DNA of 64,000 bases from Planctomycetota bacterium (GCA_018242625.1 JAFEBO010000008.1:62001-126000); one strand, 5' to 3'; positions 51,653 through 60,214 are shown, counted from the stretch's first letter. Numbers and translations: made by a program. Notes: a model not told the origin generated them from the letters alone.

Positions 51653-54600
51653 AGCGTGGAATCGAGTTCGGGGGCGAAGCCGCGGCGGAGCGTGTTCTCG
51701 GCGATGGCGCGCGGCTCGACAAACTGGAGCAGATAGTCCGCGCCGCCGGCCTTGGAGCCGACGCCCGACATGCCGAAGCCTCCGAAGGGGTGGCGGCCGA
51801 CCAGCGCGCCGGTGCAGCCCCGGTTGATGTAGAGATTTCCCACGCGGAACTCGCGCTTGGCGCGCTCGATGTGCGCGGGCTTGCGGGTAAAGACGCCTCC
51901 GGTGAGCTTGTAGACCGAGGAGTTGGCGAGCTCGAGGGCTTCCCCGAAGGAGTGCGCGTGCATGATGGCGAGCACGGGGCCGAAGATCTCTTCGGTGGCG
52001 ATGCGGGCGGCGGGTGGGACGTGGCTGAAGATGGCCGGGCCGACGAAGTCGCGGCCGGTCGCCTGTTCCAGCCCGGGCGGCACGGGCAGCGAGAGTTCGT
52101 GCGTCGCTTCCTTGCGGCCGAGTTCGATGTAGGACTCGATCTTGCGTTTGGCGTCGGCGTCGATGACGGGGCCGATGTCGGTGCCGCTCTGGACCGGATC
52201 GTTGATCGAGAGAGCCTTTGTTGCTTCAACGATGCGCCGGGTGAAGTGGGTGATGGCCGGGCCGTCGGGGCCCTCGGGATCGACGACGATGACGCGTGAG
52301 CAGGCGCTGCACTTTTGGCCCTGGAAACCGAAGGCGCTCATGCGCACGCCCAGGACGGCTTCGTCGTGGTCGGCGCTGGTGTCGACGATGATGGCGTTCT
52401 TGCCGCCCATCTCGCAGACGACTTTCTTCACGTGGTGCTGGGCCTCTTGGGTGATGCCGGCGGCCTTGAGGATGTCGAGGCCGACGGCCTTGCTGCCGGT
52501 AAAGGCGATGAGGGCGGTGCGCGGATCGCGGACGAGGGCGGCGCCGACGGTTTCGCCGGGGGCCGGGCAGAAGTGCAGGACATCGCGTGCCACGGACTGC
52601 GAGAAGCCGGCGCCGCGGAGCGATTCCTGCAGGATGTCGAAGAGGATGCTGGCGATGCCGGGCGTCTGCTCGGCGGGCTTCATGACGACGGTGTTGCCGG
52701 TGACCAGTGCCGCCGCGGTCATGCCGGTGAGGATGGCGAGGGGGAAATTCCAGGGGCTGATGACGGTGCAGACGCCGCGGGGCTGGTAGGTGGTTTCGTC
52801 GAGCTCGCCGACAAAGCGGCCGAGCCTTGTCCGCGTGAAGAGATGCGGGGCCATGCGGGCGTAGTACTCGCAGAAGTCGATGGCTTCGCAGACGTCGGCA
52901 TCGGCCTCGCGCCAGGGCTTGCCGGCTTCGCGGATCATGACGCCCGCGAGGCCGTCGCGCTGCTTGCGCATGGCGGCGGCGGCGCGGATCAGGACGTCGG
53001 CCCGCGCGATGGGGCTGGCGTCGCGCCAGGCGGGGAAGGCGGCGTGGGCGCGATCGATCATCGCCGTTGCCTGTTCGACGGTGCGGTCGTTGGCGACCTT
53101 GGGGACGGTGGCGCGGGCGACTGCGGCGCCGAAGGCGGCGTGCTGTTTGGCATCGGAGAAATCGCGGACGGGCTCGGTGAAGAAGGGCTTGCCGTCGCCG
53201 ACGCCGGGGACTGCGGGGGAGAGCTTGTGGCGTTCGGGGGCGGTTGCGAGAGCGTCGGTGTTGGAGGAGAGGGACTGCTGGCCGAACCCGCCGCCCTGGG
53301 GCGCGGGGGCGCGCAGAAGAGCGCCGGCGTCGGCGTTGTCGAGGAACCCGGCCTTGAGCCAGCTTTCGTTGCTGGTGTTTTCGAGCAGGCGGCGGACGAG
53401 GTAGGCCATGCCGGGGATCATCTCGCCGACGGGGACGTATTCGCGCATGCGCAGGCCGAGCTCTGCCGCGGCGTGCTTGAGCTGATCGGCCATGCCGTGG
53501 AGCATCTGGAGCTCAAGTGCTTCCTTGGGGATGCCGCGCAGCTCCATGCCGGCGAGGGCGGCGGAGATGGAGCGGACGTTGTGGCTTCCGAGGGCGAGCT
53601 TGATTCCGCCGCCGGCGGCTTCGGCTTTGTTTTTGGGCGTGGCGTCGAGGAAGATGTCGGTCATGCGCTCGAAGCAGGCGTCGGTCTGCCACTTCTGGCC
53701 CCAGACGGGGGTGGGCCAGCCGTGGAGTTCGCTCTTGATGGTTTCGGCGTCCCAGTAGGCGCCTTTGACGAGGCGGACGGTGATGAGGCGGCGGGTGCGG
53801 CGGGCCCAGTCGACCATGCGGCGGGCATCGTCGGGGCCGCTCTTGAGGTAGGCCTGCATGGCGAGGCCGGCCTGGAAGTCGATCTTTTCGCAGCAGCGCT
53901 GGAAGAGCGTGAGCGTGAAGTCTTTGAGGGCGTGGTGCTCCATGTCGAAATTGACGAAGACGCCGCGGTCGCGGGCGGTTTCGAGGATGGGCACGAGGCG
54001 CTTCATGAGGTCGGCGATGGCGCCTTCGGTGTCGATGGGATCGGTGCGGGCGGAGAGAGCGGAGATCTTGACGCTGACGTTGACGCGCGGGATGGCGCCG
54101 AGGTGATCGGATTCGAGGCGCGGGTTGTGGGGCCAGCCGGCGACGTGGGAGGGGAGGTTCTGGATGAGATCGAGGTATTTGCGGGCGTAGTCGTCGGCCT
54201 CCATGTCGGAGACGCAGGTTTCGCCCAGGAGGTCGACGCTGAAGGCGATGCCGTCGTCCCACATCTGGCGGAGGCCGGGGAGCGCGCTCTTGGCGTCGGT
54301 GCCGGCGATGAACTTGGAGGCCATGCCCTCGATCTGTTTGCCGATGGTGGCGGCGGCGGCGCTTTTGAGGAGGGAGCCGGCTTTGAGTGCGGCGCCGATG
54401 ACGGGGGGAACGCTGACGCCGGGCTGGCTCAAGTAGTCGTGCAGATGGTCGTAGACGGATTCGGCCGAGCGGAGCATCGGGAAGGTGTCGACGAAGCGGA
54501 ACATCTGCACCTTGAACTCCGGGTCTTTCATGGACCATTCCATGAGAGCATCGGAGTAGAACTTGGCGGAGAGCATGCCGGTTTTGTGCGCGCGGGCGCG

Positions 54601-54729
54601 GCGCAGGAAATCGGCGCCGATGTCGAAGATGCGGGCGTCTTTGGGGCCGCCGGCGGAGGGCGCCGGGACGGAGGGAAGAACAACCTGCTCGACGTGTTTC
54701 GGACTCGGCTTGCGCGAGAACCAACCCAT
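51649..54729 (-). CDS. putA: Bifunctional proline dehydrogenase / delta-1-pyrroline-5-carboxylate dehydrogenase
   Basis: A 1026-residue PutA that oxidises proline to glutamate in two steps. The N-terminal FAD-dependent barrel (about 80-470) includes NVSVKISALSARTDPID, RRLITVRLVKGAYWDAE and LGSHNVRSI. The C-terminal aldehyde dehydrogenase (about 520-1000) has CTVISPWNFPLAILTGM and the Glu in CEMGGKNAIIVD. The catalytic Cys is in FGFQGQKCSACSRVIVV. There is no N-terminal ribbon-helix-helix DNA-binding domain, so it is a minimal, non-autoregulating PutA. ATG 54729 has GGAGG six bases upstream. It stands alone on the minus strand. Confidence 0.95.
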   Translation of the reverse strand: MGWFSRKPSPKHVEQVVLPSVPAPSAGGPKDARIFDIGADFLRRARAHKTGMLSAKFYSDALMEWSMKDPEFKVQMFRFVDTFPMLRSAESVYDHLHDYLSQPGVSVPPVIGAALKAGSLLKSAAAATIGKQIEGMASKFIAGTDAKSALPGLRQMWDDGIAFSVDLLGETCVSDMEADDYARKYLDLIQNLPSHVAGWPHNPRLESDHLGAIPRVNVSVKISALSARTDPIDTEGAIADLMKRLVPILETARDRGVFVNFDMEHHALKDFTLTLFQRCCEKIDFQAGLAMQAYLKSGPDDARRMVDWARRTRRLITVRLVKGAYWDAETIKSELHGWPTPVWGQKWQTDACFERMTDIFLDATPKNKAEAAGGGIKLALGSHNVRSISAALAGMELRGIPKEALELQMLHGMADQLKHAAAELGLRMREYVPVGEMIPGMAYLVRRLLENTSNESWLKAGFLDNADAGALLRAPAPQGGGFGQQSLSSNTDALATAPERHKLSPAVPGVGDGKPFFTEPVRDFSDAKQHAAFGAAVARATVPKVANDRTVEQATAMIDRAHAAFPAWRDASPIARADVLIRAAAAMRKQRDGLAGVMIREAGKPWREADADVCEAIDFCEYYARMAPHLFTRTRLGRFVGELDETTYQPRGVCTVISPWNFPLAILTGMTAAALVTGNTVVMKPAEQTPGIASILFDILQESLRGAGFSQSVARDVLHFCPAPGETVGAALVRDPRTALIAFTGSKAVGLDILKAAGITQEAQHHVKKVVCEMGGKNAIIVDTSADHDEAVLGVRMSAFGFQGQKCSACSRVIVVDPEGPDGPAITHFTRRIVEATKALSINDPVQSGTDIGPVIDADAKRKIESYIELGRKEATHELSLPVPPGLEQATGRDFVGPAIFSHVPPAARIATEEIFGPVLAIMHAHSFGEALELANSSVYKLTGGVFTRKPAHIERAKREFRVGNLYINRGCTGALVGRHPFGGFGMSGVGSKAGGADYLLQFVEPRAIAENTLRRGFAPELDSTL

Positions 54730-54847
54730 GCGGATCCTCCGAGGGCTGACTATACGAAAGCTGGTCGGAGGGATTGATTGATTTCTGCGAGGGAGGAGGC
54801 GAGTTCTGGCCGGCTGGCGCTCCGGGATCGGCTCGCGGCGGGCGCGG

Positions 54848-55381
54848 TCAGGCCGCGGGTGCGAGGCCGGGCTCTGGTGTGCGCGCGAGGGGCTCTGGCG
54901 GCGGCGCGCCGGTCGGGATTGCGAAGGTGTCTATCGGATCAGGGCGTTGGGCGGGAGATGGGTCGGCCTGTGGTGTGCGGGCGGGCGGGAAGGCGCTTTG
55001 AGAGGACTGGGTGTCGTGGGTGTCTTGAGTGGGGGTTACTTCTGTCTTTTCGCGTGTTTTCGCGGGCGCGCGGGTGAGCTGCAGGGTGAGACGGGCGAGG
55101 ATGCCGTGGGCGCGGAGGCGCTGCTTTGGGTCGGCATCGGATGTGGCGGTTTGGTGCAGATCGGCGATCTGGGAGGGAAGGAGTTTGGTGGCGAGGAACT
55201 GGGCGCGCTGGCGCTCGATCTTTTCGATGCGATGGAGAGACTGCTGAACTTCTGGAGACTCGAGGAGATCGAGCAGGCGGGTGAGGGGGATGCCGCGGGC
55301 GCGGGCGATTTGGGGGAGGCTTACTCCGGCGAGGAAGTCGTGGAGGACCGAGTCGATGTCGGGAGTGGGTGCGTAGCACAT
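54848..55381 (-). CDS. Small helix-turn-helix-like protein, unknown function
   Basis: A 177-residue protein not assignable to a named family. Residues about 10-50 (VLHDFLAGVSLPQIARARGIPLTRLLDLLESPEVQQ) look like a helix-turn-helix. A charged helix with HRIEKIERQRAQFLATKLLP follows, then SDADPKQRLRAHGILARLTLQL. The last about 65 residues are Pro/Thr/Ala-rich and disordered. This layout resembles small phage-terminase-like or regulatory HTH proteins seen in planctomycete genomes. I start at 55381, where a near-consensus promoter ends seven bases before the ATG; the frame stays open upstream without protein-like character. It lies between putA and the methyltransferase island. Confidence 0.65.
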   Translation of the reverse strand: MCYAPTPDIDSVLHDFLAGVSLPQIARARGIPLTRLLDLLESPEVQQSLHRIEKIERQRAQFLATKLLPSQIADLHQTATSDADPKQRLRAHGILARLTLQLTRAPAKTREKTEVTPTQDTHDTQSSQSAFPPARTPQADPSPAQRPDPIDTFAIPTGAPPPEPLARTPEPGLAPAA

Positions 55382-55388
55382 GAGTGCT

Positions 55389-55416
55389 ATTGTACGGTTT
55401 TTGGATGGTATTGCAA
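55389..55416 (-). promoter_or_regulatory. Near-consensus sigma70 promoter of HTH-like gene (leaderless)
   Basis: On the minus strand TTGCAA (55416-55411), a 16-base A/T-rich spacer and TACAAT (55394-55389) end seven bases before the ATG at 55381. No Shine-Dalgarno intervenes. This is the best promoter match I found in the window. Confidence 0.65.
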
Positions 55417-55604
55417 GAGTCTTGTTTGGATTTTGTTTGATTTGGGTGTAAGTGATTGTGGGATTGGGGGATGCAGAAGAAAGGGAGCCGTGGGGGGCAT
55501 GGGTGGTTTGGGGGCAGCGCCGGCACGCTGCGGCGCCATTGATGAATAGGGGGAGGATCGAGGCGGGGCGTCGACGGTGCGGGGAAATGCGGAAGACAAG
55601 ACAT

Positions 55605-55635
55605 TTCACCGCAGAGAGCGCGGAGCACGCGGAGG
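55605..55635 (+). repeat. Dispersed repeat, copy 1
   Basis: Begins TTCACCGCAGAGAGCG. Over the first 26 bases it matches copy 2 at 20 positions. It is direct relative to copy 2 and 53 bases from it. The motif, alternating CACGGAG-type units, is of a kind often scattered in intergenic DNA of environmental bacteria. Confidence 0.6.
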
Positions 55636-55688
55636 TTGCGAAGATGGAGAAGCGAGTCTCGTGCGCGGTGTGAAGATGGACAAGGCAG

Positions 55689-55721
55689 TTCACCACGGAG
55701 ATCACGGAGAACACGGAGAGG
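55689..55721 (+). repeat. Dispersed repeat, copy 2
   Basis: Begins TTCACCACGGAGATCACG. Its first 26 bases match the inverted copy at 60138-60163 in 24 positions. It lies 387 bases beyond the stop codon of the methyltransferase gene. Confidence 0.7.
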
Positions 55722-56107
55722 GAATGGAGTGCTGGATCCATGCCGCGGGCGCGCTCCCATCCTGTGTGGAGGACTCGCCGCGCTCGTTGGATGAACCGCC
55801 CCAATGGGGCGGGGGCGGGTGGGGGAGGGTGGAGCAAGGTTCGGCACCCGTCGAACCGAGCGGAACCCGTGGACAGCATCCCCCGGGTCGTCCTGCCTCG
55901 GCAGGGGCGGGGGATGGTGACCGCCGCCGTCGTGCGACCAGAGCCGGGCCAGGCCCCGCTTGATCGGATTGGCGAGTTCTTTTCACAGAACAGCCCTGCC
56001 GTGTTCACCGCACGTAGTTCTATTTAGGAACGAACCGCCCGTCTCGTGGGGCTTGAACTCCGAGTGCCTTGAGCGAGGTGGCCGGTTGCGGCTGGAGGAT
56101 TGAAGTG

Positions 56108-57385
56108 CTACCTCGCCGGCTTCGTGAACGCGAGGACAACCTCGCGTCTCATCCGCCCTTCGATCGATGCGGAATCCGCGCCCTTCTGGGGTGGCGGCAA
56201 ATACCGGCGGTTGGCGGGTAAGACGCGAGAGCGCTTGTCGTGCAAGACGAGGCCATGCCTCTGCGCGACGGCTTCGACGATTGCCGAGTTACGGACGAAC
56301 GTTCCCCGCACCGTCGAATCGCCCACGACGTATACCGCGCGGCCACCCGCCTTCAGTACGCGTGAAACCTCGGACAACGCACCGCCCATGTCAAAGATGT
56401 AACGCGCCAGGAGTCCCGTATCGCGTGTCGACAACTTGGGGCTCAAACCCAGCTGCTTGATGAGCGATTGCACCCAGGGCGCGTCCAACGCTTCTTCCGA
56501 TGAAGCCTCCGCTCCCACGCTCTCTCCGCGAATGTCTCGCAATTGGTCCACGTTGTAGCCCATCCATACCAGCGAGAACTTGCTGCAACGCATGTAATCG
56601 ATCGCGTTGAGGTACGGCGGCGAGGTCAGGACCAAGTCGATCGACGCAGCCTGGATGTCCAATTTTCGGGCGTCGCCTTGCTTTACGACCGCCATCGGGC
56701 CGACCGGTTCACCACCGGACTGTGGACAGTTGCAGACCACCGCGTCGACTGCCGCGATGAACCGATTGAACGGCTTAACGGGGGCGGTCGTGAACCGCTT
56801 GTGCGGACGGCTGTGCGAAAGGTCCATCGCCAGCGAAGCGCCGGCGCTCTTGGTGATAATGAGGCGCGAGAAGCCGCACCAGAGGACATCGCGAGTTGCT
56901 TGATCTCTCACGCGACTGATTGCGCAGGACAGTGCGGCCAACTGGCCGCGTGCGTAGTCGTCAAACCAGTAGCGGATGAACTTCCGGGTCTCGTCATCGC
57001 TTCCCGCGGGATAGGCTGAACCGGGCGACAGTGTGCGGGCGGCGCCCTTCGCGCGAGCCAAGACCTCGACGGCTTTTTCGGTGACGGACTCTGGGGCCAC
57101 CGTTCTCGTCCACACGCCAGCGAGCAGGACGGCAAGTGGATCGAGGTCCACGCCAATGGCGCGGTGTCCCTTGGCTCGCGCGACGGCAAGAACCGTGCCC
57201 GAACCCGCCATGGGATCCAGGACTCGAATCGGAGCGGTGCTCTCGCCGATGGCGTCGAGGGCGATACCGGGGGCCATTCGCGCAGGGAACGGGTGAATTG
57301 GGTTCCGCCCAAGCGTCTCGAGGATTGTCTTTTTGTGCGACTTCAGCATGCGGCGGGCGGCCTCGACGAGGGCAGTAGGTTTCAC
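56108..57385 (-). CDS. Amino-DNA methyltransferase (N4-cytosine or N6-adenine type)
   Basis: A 425-residue SAM-dependent DNA methyltransferase. The SAM-binding motif DPMAGSGT is at residues 57-64 and the catalytic TSPPY at 254-258 (LVLTSPPYLNAIDY), typical of amino-methylating enzymes. The preceding IHPFPARMAPG resembles the H-P-Y-P-A-K-type motif of this group. FxGxG-like before TSPPY gives the alpha-like order, and the about 190 residues between probably hold target recognition. The C-terminal VSRVLKAGGRAVYVVGDS is the last Rossmann element. Start GTG 57385 is 15 bases after the stop of the GHKL-nuclease gene on the same strand, so the two form an operon. It would protect host DNA from the partner nuclease (inference). 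Target sequence unknown. Confidence 0.88.
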   Translation of the reverse strand: MKPTALVEAARRMLKSHKKTILETLGRNPIHPFPARMAPGIALDAIGESTAPIRVLDPMAGSGTVLAVARAKGHRAIGVDLDPLAVLLAGVWTRTVAPESVTEKAVEVLARAKGAARTLSPGSAYPAGSDDETRKFIRYWFDDYARGQLAALSCAISRVRDQATRDVLWCGFSRLIITKSAGASLAMDLSHSRPHKRFTTAPVKPFNRFIAAVDAVVCNCPQSGGEPVGPMAVVKQGDARKLDIQAASIDLVLTSPPYLNAIDYMRCSKFSLVWMGYNVDQLRDIRGESVGAEASSEEALDAPWVQSLIKQLGLSPKLSTRDTGLLARYIFDMGGALSEVSRVLKAGGRAVYVVGDSTVRGTFVRNSAIVEAVAQRHGLVLHDKRSRVLPANRRYLPPPQKGADSASIEGRMRREVVLAFTKPAR

Positions 57386-57400
57386 GATCCGGCTACAGGA

Positions 57401-59956
57401 TCAGCTCTTATCGGCAATGTGGGCCTTGGTCGCCGATTCAATCGCCGCGAGCACGTTGGCCGGACTTTGGTTCAGTTCCACGGTTTGTGCATTCGCGCTC
57501 ATCTCGCCCCCGGTCATGGAGGCCATTGCCTTGCACAACTCCGTCAGGTCTTCAAGATTGCCGTAAAGGATGGACGGGGTGGCGTGCTTCAGCTCGTTTC
57601 GAAGTTCGCCGTACCCGACAGGTTCGTTCCTTGAATCAGACTGCAACTGGTGGATCGCATTGACGATCTCGGCGTAGGGCGGCTTCGCCACTGTCTCTTT
57701 CTCTACCTTGTCTACCCAAGCTTTGCACTGCTCCGGCAGGCTGCAAGTCTGGAACATTTCGCGGATGCGAGCCAAGCCGAGCCTCTTGACGGGGCGAAGT
57801 TGGACCAAGCGTGCGAGGTCTTCTACATGGATCGCCGTGATCGTGCGGGGCTTGTTGTTGGCCGCCGTGCTGTCTCGATCCGCCTTGATCTCCTTGGCGA
57901 GCGCACTTTCTTTGCCGGGCGTGTGATCGAACGCGGGGGCTACGACGATCGCGTGCTCGCACTGCGCCTCGTCGCGCTGCCTGGCGATTGTGGATACGCC
58001 GAAGGTCTTAGTCTTCAGCTTCGCCCCTTCCTTCTTCTTGCTCTTTGCTTCGAGCGTGACGTTGTACCGTCTTGGCTTGTTGTTCGCGTCGGGACTGAGA
58101 TGCGCCTTCGCCACACCGTCGGGCTTGCTCTTGCCACCGACCCGCGTTGAATCGAACCCGAGACTCCGAAATGCCTCGACGACTTCGATCTCCAGTCTAT
58201 CCTCATCGTTCTTGGCATTTCGCAGCGCGTTTGCGACGGTGAGGGCTGTGCGCCGGCCCGAGTCCTGTGCCACGAATCGAAGGAGTTGATCGCGGGAGGT
58301 CATCACGGCGTCAATCTGGTCCTGCTTCAGCCCCGCTTGGTGGAGTTGCGATTCGAGCAGCACTTCGGCGAGCGCAAACACCTCAAGCGGGAGACCGCTC
58401 GCCTTGCTGGTGAACTCATCGAAGTACGCGCCGACGAATGGGTGCAGGCCATTGATTCTCAATCGGCCGGTAACGGCGTCGTACACCGCGATGCCGTCAT
58501 CGGTCGTCGCGTTGTACGCGAAGTCGATCCCGCCTACGAATAACGTGGGGTTCTCGGCGCGGGTCTCCATCTCCGCAACGAGCTTCTCACGCTCAGCCTT
58601 TGTGCTTGCCGGAGGCAGGGCAATGTACCGCGACTTGACCTTGCCATCGAGAGCCGCGCGCGCCATCTCAACAATGGGGCGACGCAAGATACTCGCCGGG
58701 CTTCCAGCAAGCTTGCGAGCGAGTTTGGCACCAGCATCCTCCTCTGCATCGTGAGACTCAACCGTCGTTCTCACAAAGTTGAAGATCGCGCGGAGGATAT
58801 TCTGCGCGTCCACGAGTACCGGACCCTCACGGATTCTCTCGCGATCGGATTGGAGGAACGCATCGAGACCGTCCATGTTGACGACCACGCGGATGCGTCC
58901 AAACGTGCCGTGCCGCAGTTCGTCGGGCTTGATTCCGAAGTGTCCATCGGTGACGTTGATGAGGCGACCCAGAACATAGACGAAGAACCCGTTGCTTCGC
59001 CCGATGTCTTCCGACTTCCCCGTGAGCAAGTCCTTATACGCTTCCGCGTACCCGGTGATGCGACCGAGCGTCTTGTGTGTCAGTGCGAAACGCTTGGGGG
59101 AGTCGTCGGATTCGTTCGTGTCCTCGTCGGTCTCTAACTCGTCGGGGGCGGGCTTTGGCAGGTCGGTAATGTCCTTGCCGAGTATCCAACGCTTGATTCT
59201 CCCTTTGCCTGCCTTGCTCGGCTCCAGTTTTGTGCCGTCCAGATATACGCCGAAATCGTCGCGGAGCGGCAAAGCGGTTCGCAATACCCACTCCAGCGTC
59301 CCCCGCCGAATCTCGTGAACCTTTTCTTTTAGGTCGGAGAGGATCGCAAACGTCCAAGATGCCGGCGCGCCCTTGCCAAACAGCCTAATGCCCGTCGACT
59401 TGAACGCCTGCGTGTCGGTCCACACTTTTAGTGCGGTTTGGGCCTCTTCCTCGGTCAGTTCCCGCAGCGCGATCTTGATTGGTGTCTTGGGTTCGACTCC
59501 CCCTTCCACGCGCTTGTCGATCTTCCCGTAATTCATCGACGTGGAGTAGTACTTGCCGTCCTTTTTGCTGATGTGTGTGAAGCGCGAGGCGAGGACGTAA
59601 GTCGCCAACTTGCCGATACCGAACTTTCCGATCTGCTGCCGGCCCTTGGGGAGCTTGGAGAGATCGCGCTTGTTGCTGATGCCAATGAGCCAGTGTCGTT
59701 TGAGCCCTTCGGCATCCATGCCCTCGCCGTCGTCGAGTACGCCGATCGTCGCCCCCTGCTCGTGGAAGTCCTGGGGCAGGAATACCGCGACGCGCTGTGC
59801 ACCCGCATCGAACGAGTTGGCGACCAATTCCTCGATCGCTTTGTTGGGGCTCGCGTACAAGCCCTCGGAAAACAGCTCGACGATCTTGTAGCTCAGGCGG
59901 ACGTCAATGAAGTCCTTCCTTTTGCCAGCGGTCGCGAAGTCGGGCTCTTTGGACAT
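57401..59956 (-). CDS. GHKL ATPase fused to PD-(D/E)XK nuclease-like domain
   Basis: An 851-residue protein. The N-terminal about 220 residues form a GHKL ATPase: N-box EELVANSFDAG (E43, N47, D50), G1 box DDGEG (75-79) and G2 box GKFGIG (110-115). An S5-like transducer and a linker rich in Asp/Glu (270-287) follow, then a middle region. Near 588-675, LGFDSTRVGGKSKPDG and YNVTLEAKSK supply the PD (612-613) and ExK (636-638) residues of a PD-(D/E)XK nuclease. The last about 170 residues are unassigned and helical. ATG 59956 is chosen because the ATPase begins there and a -10 box lies nine bases upstream. MORC/MutL-like GHKL ATPases are known in predicted restriction-modification operons; this appears to be one with nuclease and ATPase in a single chain. 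Confidence 0.85.
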   Translation of the reverse strand: MSKEPDFATAGKRKDFIDVRLSYKIVELFSEGLYASPNKAIEELVANSFDAGAQRVAVFLPQDFHEQGATIGVLDDGEGMDAEGLKRHWLIGISNKRDLSKLPKGRQQIGKFGIGKLATYVLASRFTHISKKDGKYYSTSMNYGKIDKRVEGGVEPKTPIKIALRELTEEEAQTALKVWTDTQAFKSTGIRLFGKGAPASWTFAILSDLKEKVHEIRRGTLEWVLRTALPLRDDFGVYLDGTKLEPSKAGKGRIKRWILGKDITDLPKPAPDELETDEDTNESDDSPKRFALTHKTLGRITGYAEAYKDLLTGKSEDIGRSNGFFVYVLGRLINVTDGHFGIKPDELRHGTFGRIRVVVNMDGLDAFLQSDRERIREGPVLVDAQNILRAIFNFVRTTVESHDAEEDAGAKLARKLAGSPASILRRPIVEMARAALDGKVKSRYIALPPASTKAEREKLVAEMETRAENPTLFVGGIDFAYNATTDDGIAVYDAVTGRLRINGLHPFVGAYFDEFTSKASGLPLEVFALAEVLLESQLHQAGLKQDQIDAVMTSRDQLLRFVAQDSGRRTALTVANALRNAKNDEDRLEIEVVEAFRSLGFDSTRVGGKSKPDGVAKAHLSPDANNKPRRYNVTLEAKSKKKEGAKLKTKTFGVSTIARQRDEAQCEHAIVVAPAFDHTPGKESALAKEIKADRDSTAANNKPRTITAIHVEDLARLVQLRPVKRLGLARIREMFQTCSLPEQCKAWVDKVEKETVAKPPYAEIVNAIHQLQSDSRNEPVGYGELRNELKHATPSILYGNLEDLTELCKAMASMTGGEMSANAQTVELNQSPANVLAAIESATKAHIADKS

Positions 59957-59965
59957 GGGAACGAG

Positions 59966-59971
59966 ATTATC
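59966..59971 (-). promoter_or_regulatory. Candidate -10 box of the GHKL-nuclease gene
   Basis: GATAAT on the minus strand ends nine bases before the ATG and no Shine-Dalgarno intervenes. No convincing -35 box is seen at 16-18 bases, so this is a partial promoter call. Confidence 0.35.
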
Positions 59972-60042
59972 CCCTCTCGCGACGCCGTGCCTTAAACCGT
60001 CCTCTGCCACTCTGGGGCAGGTGTGAGGAGACGACACGCTTT

Positions 60043-60092
60043 CCACGGGTTGCGCTTCGCCCGTGAGGACGCGGGCTGCGCTCCACCCGTGG
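60043..60092. repeat. REP-like palindromic element
   Basis: The ends CCACGGGT and ACCCGTGG are perfect inverted repeats. They are part of imperfect 21-base arms (both ending in GCCCG toward the centre). A second short hairpin, GCCCC/GGGGC (60105-60117), follows. It lies upstream of the GHKL-nuclease gene. Confidence 0.5.
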
Positions 60093-60137
60093 CTACAGGC
60101 CGTCGCCCCTTTGGGGCTTGAGCACATGCATTCTTTT

Positions 60138-60163
60138 GTGTTCTCCGTGCTCTGCGTGGTGAA
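60138..60163 (-). repeat. Dispersed repeat, copy 3 (inverted)
   Basis: Read on the minus strand it begins TTCACCACGCAGAGCACG and matches copy 2 in 24 of 26 positions. It lies 182 bases upstream of the GHKL-nuclease start, so copies 2 and 3 bracket the two-gene island as inverted repeats about 4.4 kb apart. Confidence 0.7.
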
Positions 60164-60214
60164 CGGTCAGGGCTTGATCTGGACCTTTGGCGATTTCTCG
60201 ACTCGTCGGTGCGA

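Larger units (their letters stand above)
55382..56107. other. 726-base intergenic region with dispersed repeats
   Basis: No gene is supported. On the left it carries the promoter of the HTH-like gene in an A/T-rich patch (55382-55450). It then has two direct copies of a 26-33-base repeat, and a perfect hairpin CCGCCCC/GGGGCGG (55796-55812). The right part leads to the end of the methyltransferase gene. Such repeat-rich gaps often border transferred segments. Confidence 0.5.

Noticed and set aside
52315..54777. An 820-codon plus-strand open frame
   Set aside because: It is antisense to putA, which has all expected motifs; the translation is Gly/Asp/Glu-rich noise.
55600..55725. CRISPR array suggested by the two repeat copies
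   Set aside because: Only two imperfect direct copies with one 53-base gap; no cas genes.
56040..56090. Possible tRNA remnant suggested by GGGCTTGAACTCC
   Set aside because: The flanking bases do not form a T-stem or acceptor stem.
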